Of a DNA stretch of 64,000 nucleotides, positions 1 to 12,400 are shown one piece after another. Where the stretch lies: assembly GCF_901933205.1 (NCBI RefSeq), contig NC_044571.1, forward strand, positions 59,395,994 to 59,459,993, in the 5' to 3' direction. The position numbers and the translations under genes are program-made. The notes under the pieces were generated by a model. That model saw only the letters and a list, made by a program, of their open reading frames with translations, was not told the origin of the DNA and searched no databases. The stretch is from Camarhynchus parvulus (lineage: Eukaryota > Chordata > Aves > Passeriformes > Thraupidae). Within the stretch, counting starts at the first letter, position 1; each line of letters opens with the position of its first letter.

Positions 1-898
1 GAACAGTGTCAACACTTCCCAGAAAGTTTACACTTTTGGGATACTACAACAGTCACATTTTCTTGACTTGCCATCATTCTTGTGGCTCCTGTTTGGGTGC
101 TTGAGCCAGATCCATGTCTTCCTAGAAGCATGGAACCTCAGCCTGGGTGTAGTACACGAGCTGACATCAGGCTAACACTCAGTAGTAGAAGAAGTATCCT
201 TGTGTGGATTGGCCAATGTCTCTGCAGCAGTGTTGTACTGGTGCAATACCTGTGATTTAGGTAACTTTCTGCCAGCTCTTTGGGTCTTCTTCTTTATCAT
301 ATGTTTGTGCCATGGGTTATCCTTGTGGAACACAGTGTTTTGCTGCTGACCCCTTAAAACTGAATGTACAACAAGGTAGTTTTTAGTTGTTGTCTTTGAT
401 CTGTTTGGATCATTATTGGCTGTGATCCTGCCCTCTGAAGCCGCCTCTCCCAGCTTAGGATCACTGTCTGGTTTGGTAAGCTGGGTCTCTTTTCTGCCAT
501 GCAGTCCCTTCAGAATGGACACTTGAGGCAAACAGCTCAATGGTGTTCTGGCAGTGATCCGCTGCTGCTACTCACCGTCTCCCATCTTTCAATAGTCTTA
601 TATTTACAGACATACAGCCCTGTTATCTCTTGCAGGACTGTTGACACAATGAGTGCTTGGGCCATGCTATAAGTTCTGTACAGAATGAAGTATTCATTTG
701 TTACTTTTTATGGCAGCCCACGCTGAAGGAACAAAGAACATGGGTGTTTTTTCTTGATGCCTGTCATGGTGATAACTACAAGACTGCATCTAGCTCAAAG
801 CTGTTTTGTCAAATAAAAATAGCTGTTGCTGACTGCAGTACACCATGTTGCTTTCTGCATGTAGATTAACCCTTTTACATTTTCCTCTCTTCTCCCAG
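1..898 (+). other. WBP4: WBP4 last intron (3' part)
   Basis: Intron sequence ending in a pyrimidine-rich tract and CAG acceptor immediately before the terminal WBP4 exon. No other WBP4 coding segment is recognisable, so the upstream exons (zinc finger, two WW domains) lie outside the window. An AATAAA at about 814 lies inside the intron and looks incidental. The only notable content is a long antisense reading frame, listed separately. Confidence 0.8.
172..567 (-). other. antisense open frame in WBP4 intron, possible processed-pseudogene remnant
   Basis: About 131 codons are open on the minus strand between a TAG at 568-570 and the stop at 172-174. The frame has no early ATG: the first Met is deep inside, near a KHMIKKK stretch. 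The translation is polar (rich in K, T, N and Q) and of unbiased composition, unlike the low-complexity shadow frames elsewhere. I do not recognise the protein and see no flanking splice sites, poly(A) tail or target duplication. It could be a decayed retrocopy or a chance frame. Confidence 0.25.
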
Positions 899-1106
899 TG
901 AAAAAGTGGACCTGGAGCTTCCAAGTACAGAGAGTGACAATGTAGCACCCCCAGTGCTAGAGGATCCAGAAGAGGAAACAGTCATATTTAAAGAGAAGAC
1001 AGTCACCTCCCTCGGAGACCTGACAGAAGGGGTGCCCATGTTTAAGAAGAGGAAATTTGAAAATGGAAAATCTAGAAACTTAAGACAAAGACTAAGTGAT
1101 CAGTAA
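899..1106 (+). CDS. WBP4: WBP4 (FBP21) terminal coding exon, C-terminus
   Basis: C-terminal segment of WW domain-binding protein 4, a nuclear spliceosome-associated protein. The exon begins after a CAG acceptor with the last base of a split codon. It reads EKVDLELPST, then an acidic stretch, then FKEKTVTSLG, and ends KSRNLRQRLSDQ before a TAA stop at 1104-1106. This matches the remembered human C-terminus closely; the acidic middle is the divergent part. In human FBP21 the disordered C-terminal region is reported to bind and restrain the BRR2 helicase, so strong conservation of the last 20 residues is expected. The WW domains and zinc finger are upstream of the window. WBP4 converges on MTRF1 downstream, as in human. 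Confidence 0.93.
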
Positions 1107-1217
1107 TACCTAACAAATAATTTTAGATTCTGTTTAAGCTAGAGTAAATCAAAACTATAATATTTTCAACAGGCTTTTATAAAGAAAGTGTTGGATAGAA
1201 GTTAAGGATTTATAGGT

Positions 1218-1223
1218 AATAAA
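1218..1223 (+). other. WBP4: candidate proximal WBP4 poly(A) signal
   Basis: AATAAA about 110 bases after the WBP4 stop, followed at about 1240-1300 by T-rich and TG-rich sequence suitable as a downstream element. It would give a short 3'UTR. Confidence 0.55.
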
Positions 1224-4200
1224 ACATACGCGAGTTTAATATTTTTTTATTTTATTTTGATGTGATTGGTTTTGGAATGGAAGTTTGTGTGAAATTACTT
1301 ATGCAATATTGTAAATACATGTATTCCTTATTGGAACCATGCCATCCAAGTTCTATTTGCTCTGTGTATGCTGTTTTAAATACATTTCATAAGGGTTTTT
1401 ACTCCTTTTCTAAGTATGTGAGAATGCAGTAATCCTTAATCTGACAAAAATGAAGCAGACCTTTTATTTTCATAGAAGAACTGGATCAATAGAATATACT
1501 AGAGAGTAAAATCATCCCCCAAGATTGTTTATGTGGTGTAGTTTCTCCACTAACAAGTAAAATATTGTGCTTACTAACCTTCGTCTGATCGCTTGCAAAA
1601 GAGTGGGTGGTGAGACTGCCAGCATTTCAAACTGATCATTTAGAAGCTGTTTTTAGAAGAGTTAGTCACATCAATGCCACCCATTCCAAATGATGTTCTG
1701 AAAAATTATTTGTGTATGTGCATGGTAAATGTATTAAGCCTCTGCAGAAGATTTAACTCTGATCAATCCTAACTTGTAGTCACAGCACCAGAGCCACCCT
1801 TGTTGGAGTAGACATTTCTGTGATATCTTCCTGTCTCCTGCTTTATTGTTGTCTACTTGAATTTTTCCTTCCTTTTACTTATCAAGTTTTCTTTTTTAGT
1901 CTTGCTTTCTTTTTGTCTATTTCCTAGCAAAAAACCACTTGCCTGATATTTTAATGAAATAATACTTTAGAGACTTGGCCCTGCTACAGCATACAGGACC
2001 ATTTTTGAGGTGGTTGTGTTTTTTCTGTTGATAAGAAGTGTGTGTTTTATGGTTGCAGTGTTTGATAAGCTGAGAGGGCCTAAGTGTGTTGAAGCTTCAT
2101 CATTCTCATTACCATAGGGGAGGAAACCAAAAGATCAGCAAGAGCTGATGGCTGTAGAGTCCAAGTTGACTTGGACGTTTTCTTAAGGATTGTCCCACTT
2201 GGTGGGATTGGTCTGCATTTAGCATCACCAGGATTCATTGTCTGTGTCAGAATATAGCTGCACTCATTGCTTCTCTAGCCATCAAACAGCGAACTAGAAA
2301 GGTCTAAATAATGAATCTGTTAAAAACTATGTCTCTATTCTTAAAGCTACAGTGTTTTGTTCAGGAGAGTCTCAGTCAAAACAAAAAAGGAATGCAGCTA
2401 AGGCAATTGTCAAGAGTCCAGCAAAATAGAGTTGGTAACTGCTGAGCTTGAATTTCTTTGAGAAAACAGCTATTAATCTGTTGGATCAATTGAGAAAGGA
2501 GTTCAGGATAGGGAATCTGGTTTATTCTGTGTAACAGTGGAAGTTGAAGTTCTTTTTTCTATTCTGTGACTTTTACTGTGTTTAGAAGAGAATTACTTAT
2601 TGTATTTAATCCCATGTGTTTTCTTAGCTCCCTCAGGGTTGGTGTATTTTGGCTGATGTTTGTTCTGATAAATTTGAAAGTTTACTGTAATATCTGACCC
2701 TGGATTATTATTTAGAGATGCAGGACACATGCAGGGTGCTTCAAAGTCTGAGATGCTAGAATGTGCAACATGTACTCCTAGGAGAGGGTTTCTTAATCAG
2801 ATTTTTTAGGGTTTGTTCTTATTTGCACATTACTCTGGGAGCCTGCTCTAATTTGAAGTTCCCTTGTGTTCATGGCCAGTTTACTCTTCCAATTTACACA
2901 AGTCCTGCTAAGTAGCTTTCCTTCATCTTGAATCCATCACATCTTCTCTCTTTGAAATCACAAACATCGTCCTTGTGTGACAGGATCTTCAGTGTCCCAC
3001 CAGTGCTTCTCCCACCCATTCCAGCCTGTGTCTGCCTGGACTACACTTGCCTAGATGGATTTCCCTGGGCTAGTTCATCTTGATTAAGCCCATGCATGGT
3101 ATCATCAGTACTTCTTAGCATATTGAAAGTAACTCTTGATACTTCCCTAAACCTCATTTGCTTTTCACATGACCTCACACGCTGTCTGCCAAGGGCACCC
3201 TTACCAGTGACTTACCACTACATCTGATTCTTTCTGCTCCTTTGCTTTTGCCAGCTGCTGAGTTACCAGCTGGTCATGCTTTCCTTTCAAGCCCAATTCT
3301 TTATTTTCTTAGACATTTTTTTGTACTGCTGCACTCATCCTCCTTCTGTTACTCCAAGCCTAAACTACATGCATTTCATTATGATTTCTGAAAAGTTGTT
3401 TTTGTTTATTAGTACAGTTTTATAGAATAGTATAGGGCTTTCTTGTAGGCTCCACTTTTAATGTCCTCTGAGGAGGATAGCTGTCCTCTTTTAGTGAGGT
3501 TCCCCAAGCATCTTTCCTTTAAAATGCTTTGTCACTTTGAAGTGGTCACAGGCAGCAATTTTAGATACCTGTAACTAAATCTCTTGAGCAGATGTTTAAA
3601 GACATCTGAAAATGAGTGTTCAAAACTTGTTTCCTTGTGGTTAGCTGTAATATGAGCCAAAGGTCTTTGTATTGTTAAGTAGACAAACCAGAACATTAGG
3701 AAAAAAGATTAAAAGTTTTCTTTACTCACAGCTAGTAAAGTTATTTTAAATACCATACGTGTGGTTTTAGCTGATGTGACTTTTAAAGCCTGCATTTCAC
3801 AAAGAAATACAGCACTTTGCTCTCCACTACCTCTAAAGTCAGAGACCAGTTAATTCTTTGTTCTTAAGTGTAAGTTATAAAAAGGCCAGTTGAGTTTTGA
3901 TATATCCTAAACCATTGTTTAATTTTGTACCATGCTGTCATTCAATTTCCTTACTGTGTATCTAAACCAAATATTTTCTGCTCTACACAAAAACATTGTC
4001 TTGTGTGAGATTTAAGGTAGACATTGTTTTTCCAGGACATCTGTTTTGCACAGATCTCTCTCCCTTCTGTCCTATCTCCCTGCAAACTCTTCTGCTTTTG
4101 GAATTTGCTATAGGAGCCCTCTAGGTATTGCCACCATTACGCTCCTCATCTGCTAACCCTTCTTTGAGCTGCACTGGCTTTTGACAAAGGAATGTTCCTT

Positions 4201-4750
4201 TTACTGTTTCAGCCAAGAGTTGTCTTTTCTGGCTGATCTACTTTCTATCAGACAGTGTTTTTATCTGCTTGCCTGTTTTTATTGCCAGCTCCTTGACTAC
4301 ACCATTGGTTTTAAATGATGTCATAGGCATTATGAGCAATATGAGGAGAGCCAGAGAGCAGGGGGCAGTCATTGCAATTTCTGATGATGATGATTTCTTC
4401 TGTGCAGTTTTGAGCCAGTCTATTCACTGCTCTGTATTTTTCTTTCCTTGCCTCATGTTTTCATCCACCTTGTCTGCTTAGAAAGGCAGCTTCACAGCAT
4501 AAGACTCGTGTGTGTTTTTACAGCAGGGCCTGCCTGAAGTTGGGGATGCTTTTAGAAGCAAATATATTGCATATACAGAAAAAAGAAAAATTGTTTTGTT
4601 GAGCATTTGCTATGCCAGGAGCTGTGCAGAGACTGCTCAGTTTTACCCATGTTATAGAATAATCCTTGTTCCTATTTAGGCTAAAATGCATTTTAATCCT
4701 TCACCTGGGGATTTGTAGATTGAAATCCACACTTTCCTAACAGGAAAGTG

Positions 4751-4790
4751 ACTGTCATAGATAAAATTTGACCCTTATAGATAAAATTTG
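4751..4790. repeat. 20-bp tandem duplication (2 copies)
   Basis: Two adjacent 20-base units share the 14-base core ATAGATAAAATTTG exactly and differ near their left ends. Probably a replication-slippage duplication. Confidence 0.8.
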
Positions 4791-5972
4791 TGCCTGCAGC
4801 ATCCTCCAGTTCCAATATTCTGTTTTAGAAGTGGGAGGGCTGGGGAGATCATGACATGGATCTGAGTTAAATTCACTAACTTGGGCATGTATAAATATTT
4901 CCCCTTTTTCTTTTTTCTTCCCTGAAAGGAAATTTTATTTCACTGCAAATTTTGGCATCTCAGAAAGGGAGTAAAAAACAATTTCATGCTGCTTGGTTTC
5001 TTTGATTTGTTTTTTGAGTTGCGTCTCCCCTTTTTTAGTACTTTCCTTATTATTGCTGTCTTCCTTGAATTGTCTTCCTCCAGTATTCTCAGATATGCAA
5101 ATCTCTATCACCGCTGTGCCGTGTTTCTGTTGTCCTCCTTCACTTCTCCCCTGCTCTGCTGAGATTTCCAGAAGGTTTCCTGTTCTTCTGTAGCCACTGT
5201 GTGTCCAGGTCCCGGCTCCCAGGAGCGGTTCTGCTGCTTGTTTGCACTGTGCCCTGAAGAGCCCTGTCTGCTTTCCAACAACACACAAGCTATTTCAAGA
5301 CTTTATATGTGCTCTTTTGATTTCCTTGATAATTCCTTTTCCCAAGACAGATTCCATTCCTTGCACAGGGTTTGCAGCTCTTAGATCCTTTTGCTTGTTG
5401 GTACAAAAGCTGTCTTTGTACCTCCTTCTATTAGCAGTGGCAACCCTTGGTTTCTGTTTTGTCAGCCAGACCTCTTCAGTCTCTCTTCTATCTACCTCTT
5501 AAGTGCTCCTACCTTCTACCTGCTAAATTATTTAACTTAGAATTTGTGTTAACTATTTGTGTGATTAGCAGGTTTAGCTTTGTGAAATGTTTCAGGATAG
5601 AACTTGAATTAAAGTTTCCGTAGAAAGCAAAAAGTGTTGCACATTATGATCTCACAAAAGGCTAAATTTGCCCAAGAGGATTTCCAGACAGCCAGATTTC
5701 AGAGATTCCTGGAGAATTTGGGGAATTCCCAGGATTCAAAAGCAGATTTGATTTTACCTGTAAAACCAAAAATAGCCTGTTAAAAACCAGCAGACAGTGT
5801 TTTACAGACCATGGACTGGAGACAGTGGATTTTAATGGCTTGCTTGGGGTGATTGAAAAGTGTTTGTTTTAGTTTATAAGTAAGTCTGCAAAGTTAAACA
5901 GCTGGTTTCTCTTCTCTGTTGCAATTACAAAATATTGCAAGCTCTTGAAGTGGAATTTATATGAAAATACTG

Positions 5973-5978
5973 AATAAA
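5973..5978 (+). other. candidate distal poly(A) signal
   Basis: AATAAA followed within 25-50 bases by a TG-rich stretch (TGTGTTTGTACCATTGTGTA). It could serve a WBP4 3'UTR of about 4.9 kb. No intervening sequence proves that transcripts reach it. A further AATAAA lies at about 6330. Confidence 0.35.
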
Positions 5979-8900
5979 GCTTTCATTTGAACAATCTGTG
6001 TTTGTACCATTGTGTATCTGTTCAGGGAGTTTAGGGCAACCTGGGAGATTTAGGGGTGCAGATTCTGTTCAAAATGGAGTCTGGGGTAAATATAAACTAA
6101 AATAGGTCTGTAAATATGGAAATGCTTCTTAAAAATAATACTTTTATTTTGTGGCCACCAAGAGAATATCCGAGTGCCTTCCTGTAGCACCTTAAGCAGT
6201 AACTGGAAGTTGGTTTATTCTGTCCATCAATTATGAGTAACAAAAACCTCGGGTTTAGATTTTTTATTTAAAAGTTTTTAACTGAGTTCAGGTTAAGATT
6301 GGTTGCAGTTACTGTTAGTAACATTCAAAATAAAGCTGAATATATGAGCTTTTTGATTATAACCGACTGTGATTCAGTATTTCATATATTTGCTGGCCTT
6401 GGGAACAATGAGCAGTGCTCTGAGGGTCAGATACACACTCGATGACTCACTGAAAGCAGTCGAGGCGAGGTACCCAGGCTGCCCTCCTTTTGCAGAGGGA
6501 GAACATCCATCTCTGCACTGCCATGGAAGGGCTGCTGCTTGCAGGCACACACAGCTTTTGTCTGGCTTCCCTGCTGGCTGCGTGAGACCTCAGCAGAGAA
6601 ATGAAAGAGGTCCAGGAACTACAATTCCTATCAAACAGCAGGAGCTGCAGAGCAGTGAAGCTGGTGCCTTGCACGAGCTGTGACGTGACAGCTGTGGGGA
6701 AGCCAGGCAGAGGGTGGTAGTTTGTGTTTGCTGTAACACTATTTGACAAGGAAAGCTGCAGGAGAAGGCTGTTTTGAGCAGAGGAACATCCCCTTGCTCT
6801 GTTGTGCCGTTTGTTTTTTCCCTTTTGTTCCCCATGTTTTGTTACTGTAATTTTCCCTGCTACTGATTTTGCTGCTGAAAGTCCTGACTGCTTGTAGGAA
6901 CCAAAAAGCCCAAGCTGAAATATTCCATCCTGAAAACACCTCAGAAATAGCAGTGTTATGCTGCACACCCCTTCCTTGAGGACAAGTGCCAGGCCATGGT
7001 CAAAAACAATCTCTCAGCTCTTAGCTCTTTCATCCCACAGCAAGGCTAGGGTGGAAGAGCTCAGAATAAAATATGGCTTCAAGTATTTTTTAAGTTTGGA
7101 GAAAACACTTTCAAATAATGTGTTGTCAATGAGGAAAAGCAAATATATCTGGTTTTAGTAAAGCAGAGCATTGCAGGCAGTGGCCTCCAGTAGAAGTGTT
7201 TCCACTCTATCCCAGCTGTCATAGCTGTATTTGGCTGACATACACATGTATATGCAATTGCAGGAAAAGCTTAGGACAAAGACCCTTCAGGATCTCCAGG
7301 GCCAGGCTGGCAGAAGGGGCTCAGCTTCTAAATTTCAATACCTATATTCAGGACATCCAAAACTTAGTAAAGAGGGGAGCTGCTGTCTGCTTTCCCTCTT
7401 CTCATCACTCTGCACAAAACCATCCACAAAAAAGGGCTACAGAAAATTAATCAATCACACATATCCATAAGGTCCTGCAGAAATATCACTGTCTTTCTTC
7501 CAGTAAAATAAATAAGGCTCATATTTTTAAGTGTTTCAATAATTTTTCATAGTAAAGAACTTCACAGACACTAACTAATCCTGGAAGTGGAATCTTACTG
7601 TTTAAAATTTTTTAGGAAGTTTTTAAGAGAAACTTAGAAATGTTTGAGCGATAGAATTAATAAAATTATTTGGTGCATTTAATTGCATAATGATAGTGAG
7701 CATGGTAATTCAATAACCATGTTAGCTGGATATTCTCCTATTACAGCTGATCATATTAGTTATTGCCAGTCTGTTGGCACTGCAAGAAATATATGCTCAG
7801 CTGCAGATCTTTCTGGAAGGTTCTTTTTCTGGACTGCTTACCGAAAGAAGTCTAAGTCCAAATGAATCCCGAATTGCATGGCAATAAGTTTTCTGATTGA
7901 CTTGCAGAGCTACCAATTAAAAAAAACAAAGAAAAAAACAACAACCAACTCAACCAAAGCCCCAAAGCTTTTGTAATTAAAGTATTGCAAGCAAGAGAGA
8001 AATTGTCAGACAAAGCCTGCTGATAAGAATACACAAAAGAATGGGAAAATAATTGCAGAATGGAGGAACTGAGTATAATTTTCCTACTTTCTTTCTGTTA
8101 GAAATTCTATCTATTTTTCTTAATATAGCTGAATAATGTTACAATTGTTGCTATATATACAGTAATAAAAACTACACCCTTTAGAAGAACATTTTCTCAC
8201 ACTGCATCATTCCTGATTACAAAATAAATATGCAAATATAAATCAACCACAAGGCATAATTTAAATGGCAACAATAAACTGGTTCTTCTTGTGCAGAAGA
8301 CAGTGCAGAGCAGCTTTCCAGCAGAACCTGGGATGAGCAGGATGAAAAGCAGATGCCATGATCTGGCAAGTGAAGCCAGCTGAGCAGAACACCAATCTTC
8401 GTGTCACCCTGAGCATGGAGCACTCCTGAGTCAGCCATACAATGAGTGCCTGCTGGTGCTCAGCGCCTGCCAGCACCACACATGTGCAGGGCAAAACATC
8501 AGCACCAGTCCTGCCAAAGCCAAGTGTGCCCTGGAGACACCTGGATCCACTCCCTCAAGGAAAGGCAAAGGCAGACATTCCCAAAGACAGGAGCTCAATT
8601 CCAGAGCTACCTGGTTTGCTGAAATGTATCTGCAGTATGAACTTGTTTTCTCTGCCAGGAGACAAGGAGCTGCCTGTTACCTCATAAACTTCATTGAAAA
8701 CCAGAGCACGTACTTCTACACTGCAGCACATGGGCCAGTCCCACCACAAGCTGACCCAAGAGGTCCTGGAAGAAATTTAACAGGTTTCTCTTATAACATT
8801 CTGGCCCTTTTTCACTCCCTTTGTTTTTAAATATTTACTCTAAAAAATAAAGCATCTTAATACAAAGTTATTTCTAAGGTACTTAATTTAGGAAGTTCAC

Positions 8901-9009
8901 ACACTAAGTGGAAAAAAATAAATTGTATTCAGGAGGCAAGATTCTAGACTATGTTAGGGGAGCTCAGTTTCTTTCACCCAGAGAGGAACATCTCCCACCA
9001 CCAAACAAA

Positions 9010-9304
9010 AAGTGCACTATGTGGTATTTATTCTGCTCCACCACCACAATTCTCTGTCTTTCCAGCTGCAACACTGTCAAGAGAAGGATCAGCTTAACAA
9101 AGCCCAGCTGACAAGACAGGAGGAGTGTGCACACAGAACTCCAAGCTGATGTTTTTCTGCCAGGGCTGCTGCAATAAAAATTCAACCCACTTCCACCAAG
9201 ATACAAAAAGAATAGTATCACACCCTGAAAAACAGAGAAATAGGTTTTAATCAACATATCATCTAACAAACACAACAATTCTGTTTTAATTCTACTTGAG
9301 GTCT
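9010..9304 (-). other. MTRF1: MTRF1 3'UTR (predicted)
   Basis: Sequence between the TGA and the predicted cleavage site set by the AATAAA at 9027-9032. I see no recognisable regulatory element. Confidence 0.55.
9027..9032 (-). other. MTRF1: MTRF1 poly(A) signal
   Basis: AATAAA on the minus strand, about 270 bases past the MTRF1 stop codon. It is followed on that strand by TTTTTGTTTGGTGGTGGG, a strong GU-rich downstream element. Cleavage would fall near 9010, giving a 3'UTR of about 290 bases. Confidence 0.7.
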
Positions 9305-9424
9305 TCAGCCTCCTCCTTCTAAAGCCTGCAAATTTTCTAGATATTGGGTGACAGCCTCTATCTCTGCAAACTCCAGTAGTCTGTTGATTAGCTTATCCAG
9401 TGCTTCTTTCCCACTTAGAATTTC
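9305..9424 (-). CDS. MTRF1: MTRF1 coding exon 9 (residues 414-452) and stop
   Basis: 120 bases including the TGA at 9307-9305, acceptor TTCATAG. Encodes [20 protein letters not shown] and a short tail ending LEGGG. The helix aligns with human (GLDQLIQRLL); the last ten residues diverge. Confidence 0.9.
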   Translation of the reverse strand, partial: EILSGKEALDKLINRLLEFAEIEAVTQYLENLQALEGGG

Positions 9425-12400
9425 CTATGAAGAAAAAGCAGACAAAAGCATTACTGACTGTTCTTCAATATTATTCTGAAACATCAACTACTCAAACCCC
9501 TGAAATGCACTTTGCCTGCAGTCCCTCCACTGGCTCATCCTTGCAGGTCCCTCCCATGTGAAAACAGCAGTGGTGGGCAGCAGCAAGACATCAGCTGCCT
9601 GCCTGTGCAAGGCACATGGATTCTGGCAGCAACAAAAGCAGCTACTGCCTTGGTTTCATGTAACCCATGCACCTATGTGAAAATTCCCTGCAAGAATAAT
9701 CAAGGATTGAAGAACCTCACTCAAATACCATTGGCCATGGCAAGAGTGAGGCTGTTCTGGAAGCAAAGCTCAACTAACTTTTGTCAGGCACTTTATGGCT
9801 CCAGTTTCACTCAAAAAAGAACCAAACACTAAGGAACTGACTAACAAAAGCCACTTTTATGCAATCATGGAACTATTTCCTCTTCCTATGGTATTCTGCA
9901 TCCATTAACTATGAACCATTCCATATTCAGTATGCCCTGCATTTTCTGGAGTTATCCAGGACACCTGTGGGTACAGTTTGAAAAGTGTTGCTCCTTATGC
10001 AACAGCACTTACAGCAAACTGGATACCTAAGCCAAAATATTAAGGGATCACCCTAAATTTTGTTTTTCATAAATTTAGTTTTAAAAAATCCATTATTAGG
10101 GGTTTTTTTCCCATTGTAAAAAACCCCAATAAACAGAATCATAGAATGGCCTGGGTTGGAAGGTACAGTAAAGATCATCCAGTTCCAACCTCCCCTACTA
10201 TGGGCAGGGACATCTTTCACTAGACCAGGTTGGTCAAAGCCCCATCCAACTCAGCCTTGAACACTTCCAGAGATGAGGTACCCACAGCTTCACTGGGCAA
10301 CCTGCTCCAGTGTCTCTCCACCCTCACAGTAAAGACATTTTTCCTAATATCTAATCTAAATATACCCAATTTTAGTTTGAAGCCATTCCCCCTTGTCCTG
10401 TCACCACATGCTCTTGTAAAAATCTCCTTCTTTCTTGTAGGCTCCCTTTGAGAACTGGAAGACTGCAATTAGGTCACCCCAAAGCTTTCTCTTTTCCAAG
10501 TTGAACAATCAGTAACATTCAAGCCATATGTAGATATTTACCAAGAAACAACATCTCAGATAATCTTAAAAAGAAAGCATCCAGTTTCAGTTTCTTTTAA
10601 CTGTGACCTGTGATGCAAACAGAAAAGTCTTTCTCATTGTTTACTTGAGCATTAGGAGGAGGAAAGAATGGCCTAACAAAACTAAAAGTCCTTCCTGTCA
10701 GGTTTTTGGTTTGGATGCACTACACTGCAAGAATCTCAAATGTCACTTGCCCAGTTCAGCCAAAGGACTCATGGATCTCATGGATCTCTGACATGCTTGG
10801 TCACTTTCCACTCACATAGTAGGAGAAAAACACACAGAGCAGTAGGCCAGTGAGCTACAGCCTGTGCCAATCATCTCTAAGACCACAAGAAGGCAGGAAA
10901 GAAAGTTTAAGCTTTCTAAATCTAGTGTTCTGCCAGAGCAAAACTGGCTACTTTCTTCATATATACACATATCTTAAGATATACTCACCAAGTTGATTTT
11001 TTCTTTTTATGGTAAATGTAAGTATCTAAATACTCTCACAAGGAACCCCTACCTTGATATTGCGTGCATCATATGAGATCCTGTGGTCAGTCACTCTGTC
11101 CTGAGTGAAGTTGTAAGTACGAATTCTCTCTGACTGGGCTCTTGTTCCCAACTGCAGCAAAGCAGGAAAAAACAAAATCTGTTGTGTTTTAAAAAAACAA
11201 ATACTTCTCTAGAACAGGATGCTTAAAATAAACGGTGATGGATCAGCCTGTTCCAACTACCAGCCTGGTGTTCACTGGCTTGGCGTTACTGAACTGTACT
11301 GTTTGTGAATGTGTATCACAAACCAAGTTTCTATATCCTCCAGCACATTTCTGTTCCCCCTCTGCAGCTGAAAGAACCACATCATTTTCAAAGGTTGTGT
11401 AAGGTACAACAGTCCTTACTTCAAAAAATACACAAGTGGGGTTTTCTGGGGGGAGAAGGGGTTGTAGCTTCCACACAAAATAATGGAAATAGGCTCCATT
11501 AATGATAGAAGTTATCTGGAGTCAATGTGTGGATGTTGGAAATCAGCTCAGTCAATGTGTGGCTGGTGGAAATCAGCACCAAAAGAGAGAGACTTAGATT
11601 AAGAGTAAGAAGTGAAGTTACCCTCTAGTGGTGAAGTGTGAGAATGCAAACCACAATTTTAACTTGAAGCAGGAACCCAAATGTAGCACTGTTGGGATTA
11701 AACACTTCACTAAACACTGTGGTCTGGTCTCCACTAAAATGGAGAATTAAATGTTAAAAAACTCTCAGAGAAATAAATAGATGTCCGTTTCAGTGGGCTT
11801 TGGTGAAAATTTCATCTGCACTCAACATGTGTATTTTAGAACATGGAATTTCTTGAATAAATTCCAAAGCATTAGGAAAGGTAATTCACTTTTGCCTGGT
11901 TTTCCACACTAGTCATATAAATGCACATAAATATAAAGAGAAATAGAAATATAGATATACCTATAAATATAAATACAAATCCTTTATGCAGCTTTGAAGG
12001 CTCTCAAAGTGAAATGAATAACAAAGATAAATGGCTCATTGCTTACAATGATGGGGTTAATAATCTGCAGCGACAGACAAGACACTTAAATGCAACATGA
12101 AATAAGTGACTAAATAGATGAGCTGGAAAATCTGGAGTACTGAGTAATTCTCTACTTCTGAAGCATTTTTATTCCAATAGATCACTGTTGAAGTTTGAAC
12201 CACAAATGGGAAAATACTCAAAGAATGGGAAAAGAATGACAGGACATTTTGAGTGAAAAGCATACTTGGCAGCCTAACTTGAGGTAACTCTTCCAGAAGC
12301 CGTTCCTTCCTCAGAAGGTTACCTAAATTGTATCAAATCAGCTGCTACTTAATTGCACTGTGGCAGGATTGTTCATTTACTTGTTTCTCTCAAAACCTCT

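Larger units (their letters stand above)
1107..9009. other. WBP4-MTRF1 intergenic spacer / possible long WBP4 3'UTR
   Basis: AT-rich sequence without a recognisable gene. Open frames here (for example 6447-6968 on the minus strand) lack good ATG starts, overlap frames on the other strand and have no family resemblance. I recognise no CR1 or LTR copy. A small tandem duplication at 4751-4790 is listed separately. In human the intronless KBTBD6 and KBTBD7 genes lie between these two neighbours; no frame of comparable size (about 2 kb) is present. Confidence 0.6.

Noticed and set aside
6447..6968. 173-codon minus-strand frame between WBP4 and MTRF1
   Set aside because: Begins at a non-ATG codon, overlaps a plus-strand frame, has no recognisable motif, splice context or promoter.
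8456..8830. 124-codon plus-strand frame antisense to the MTRF1 downstream region
   Set aside because: No family resemblance and no coding signature beyond being open.
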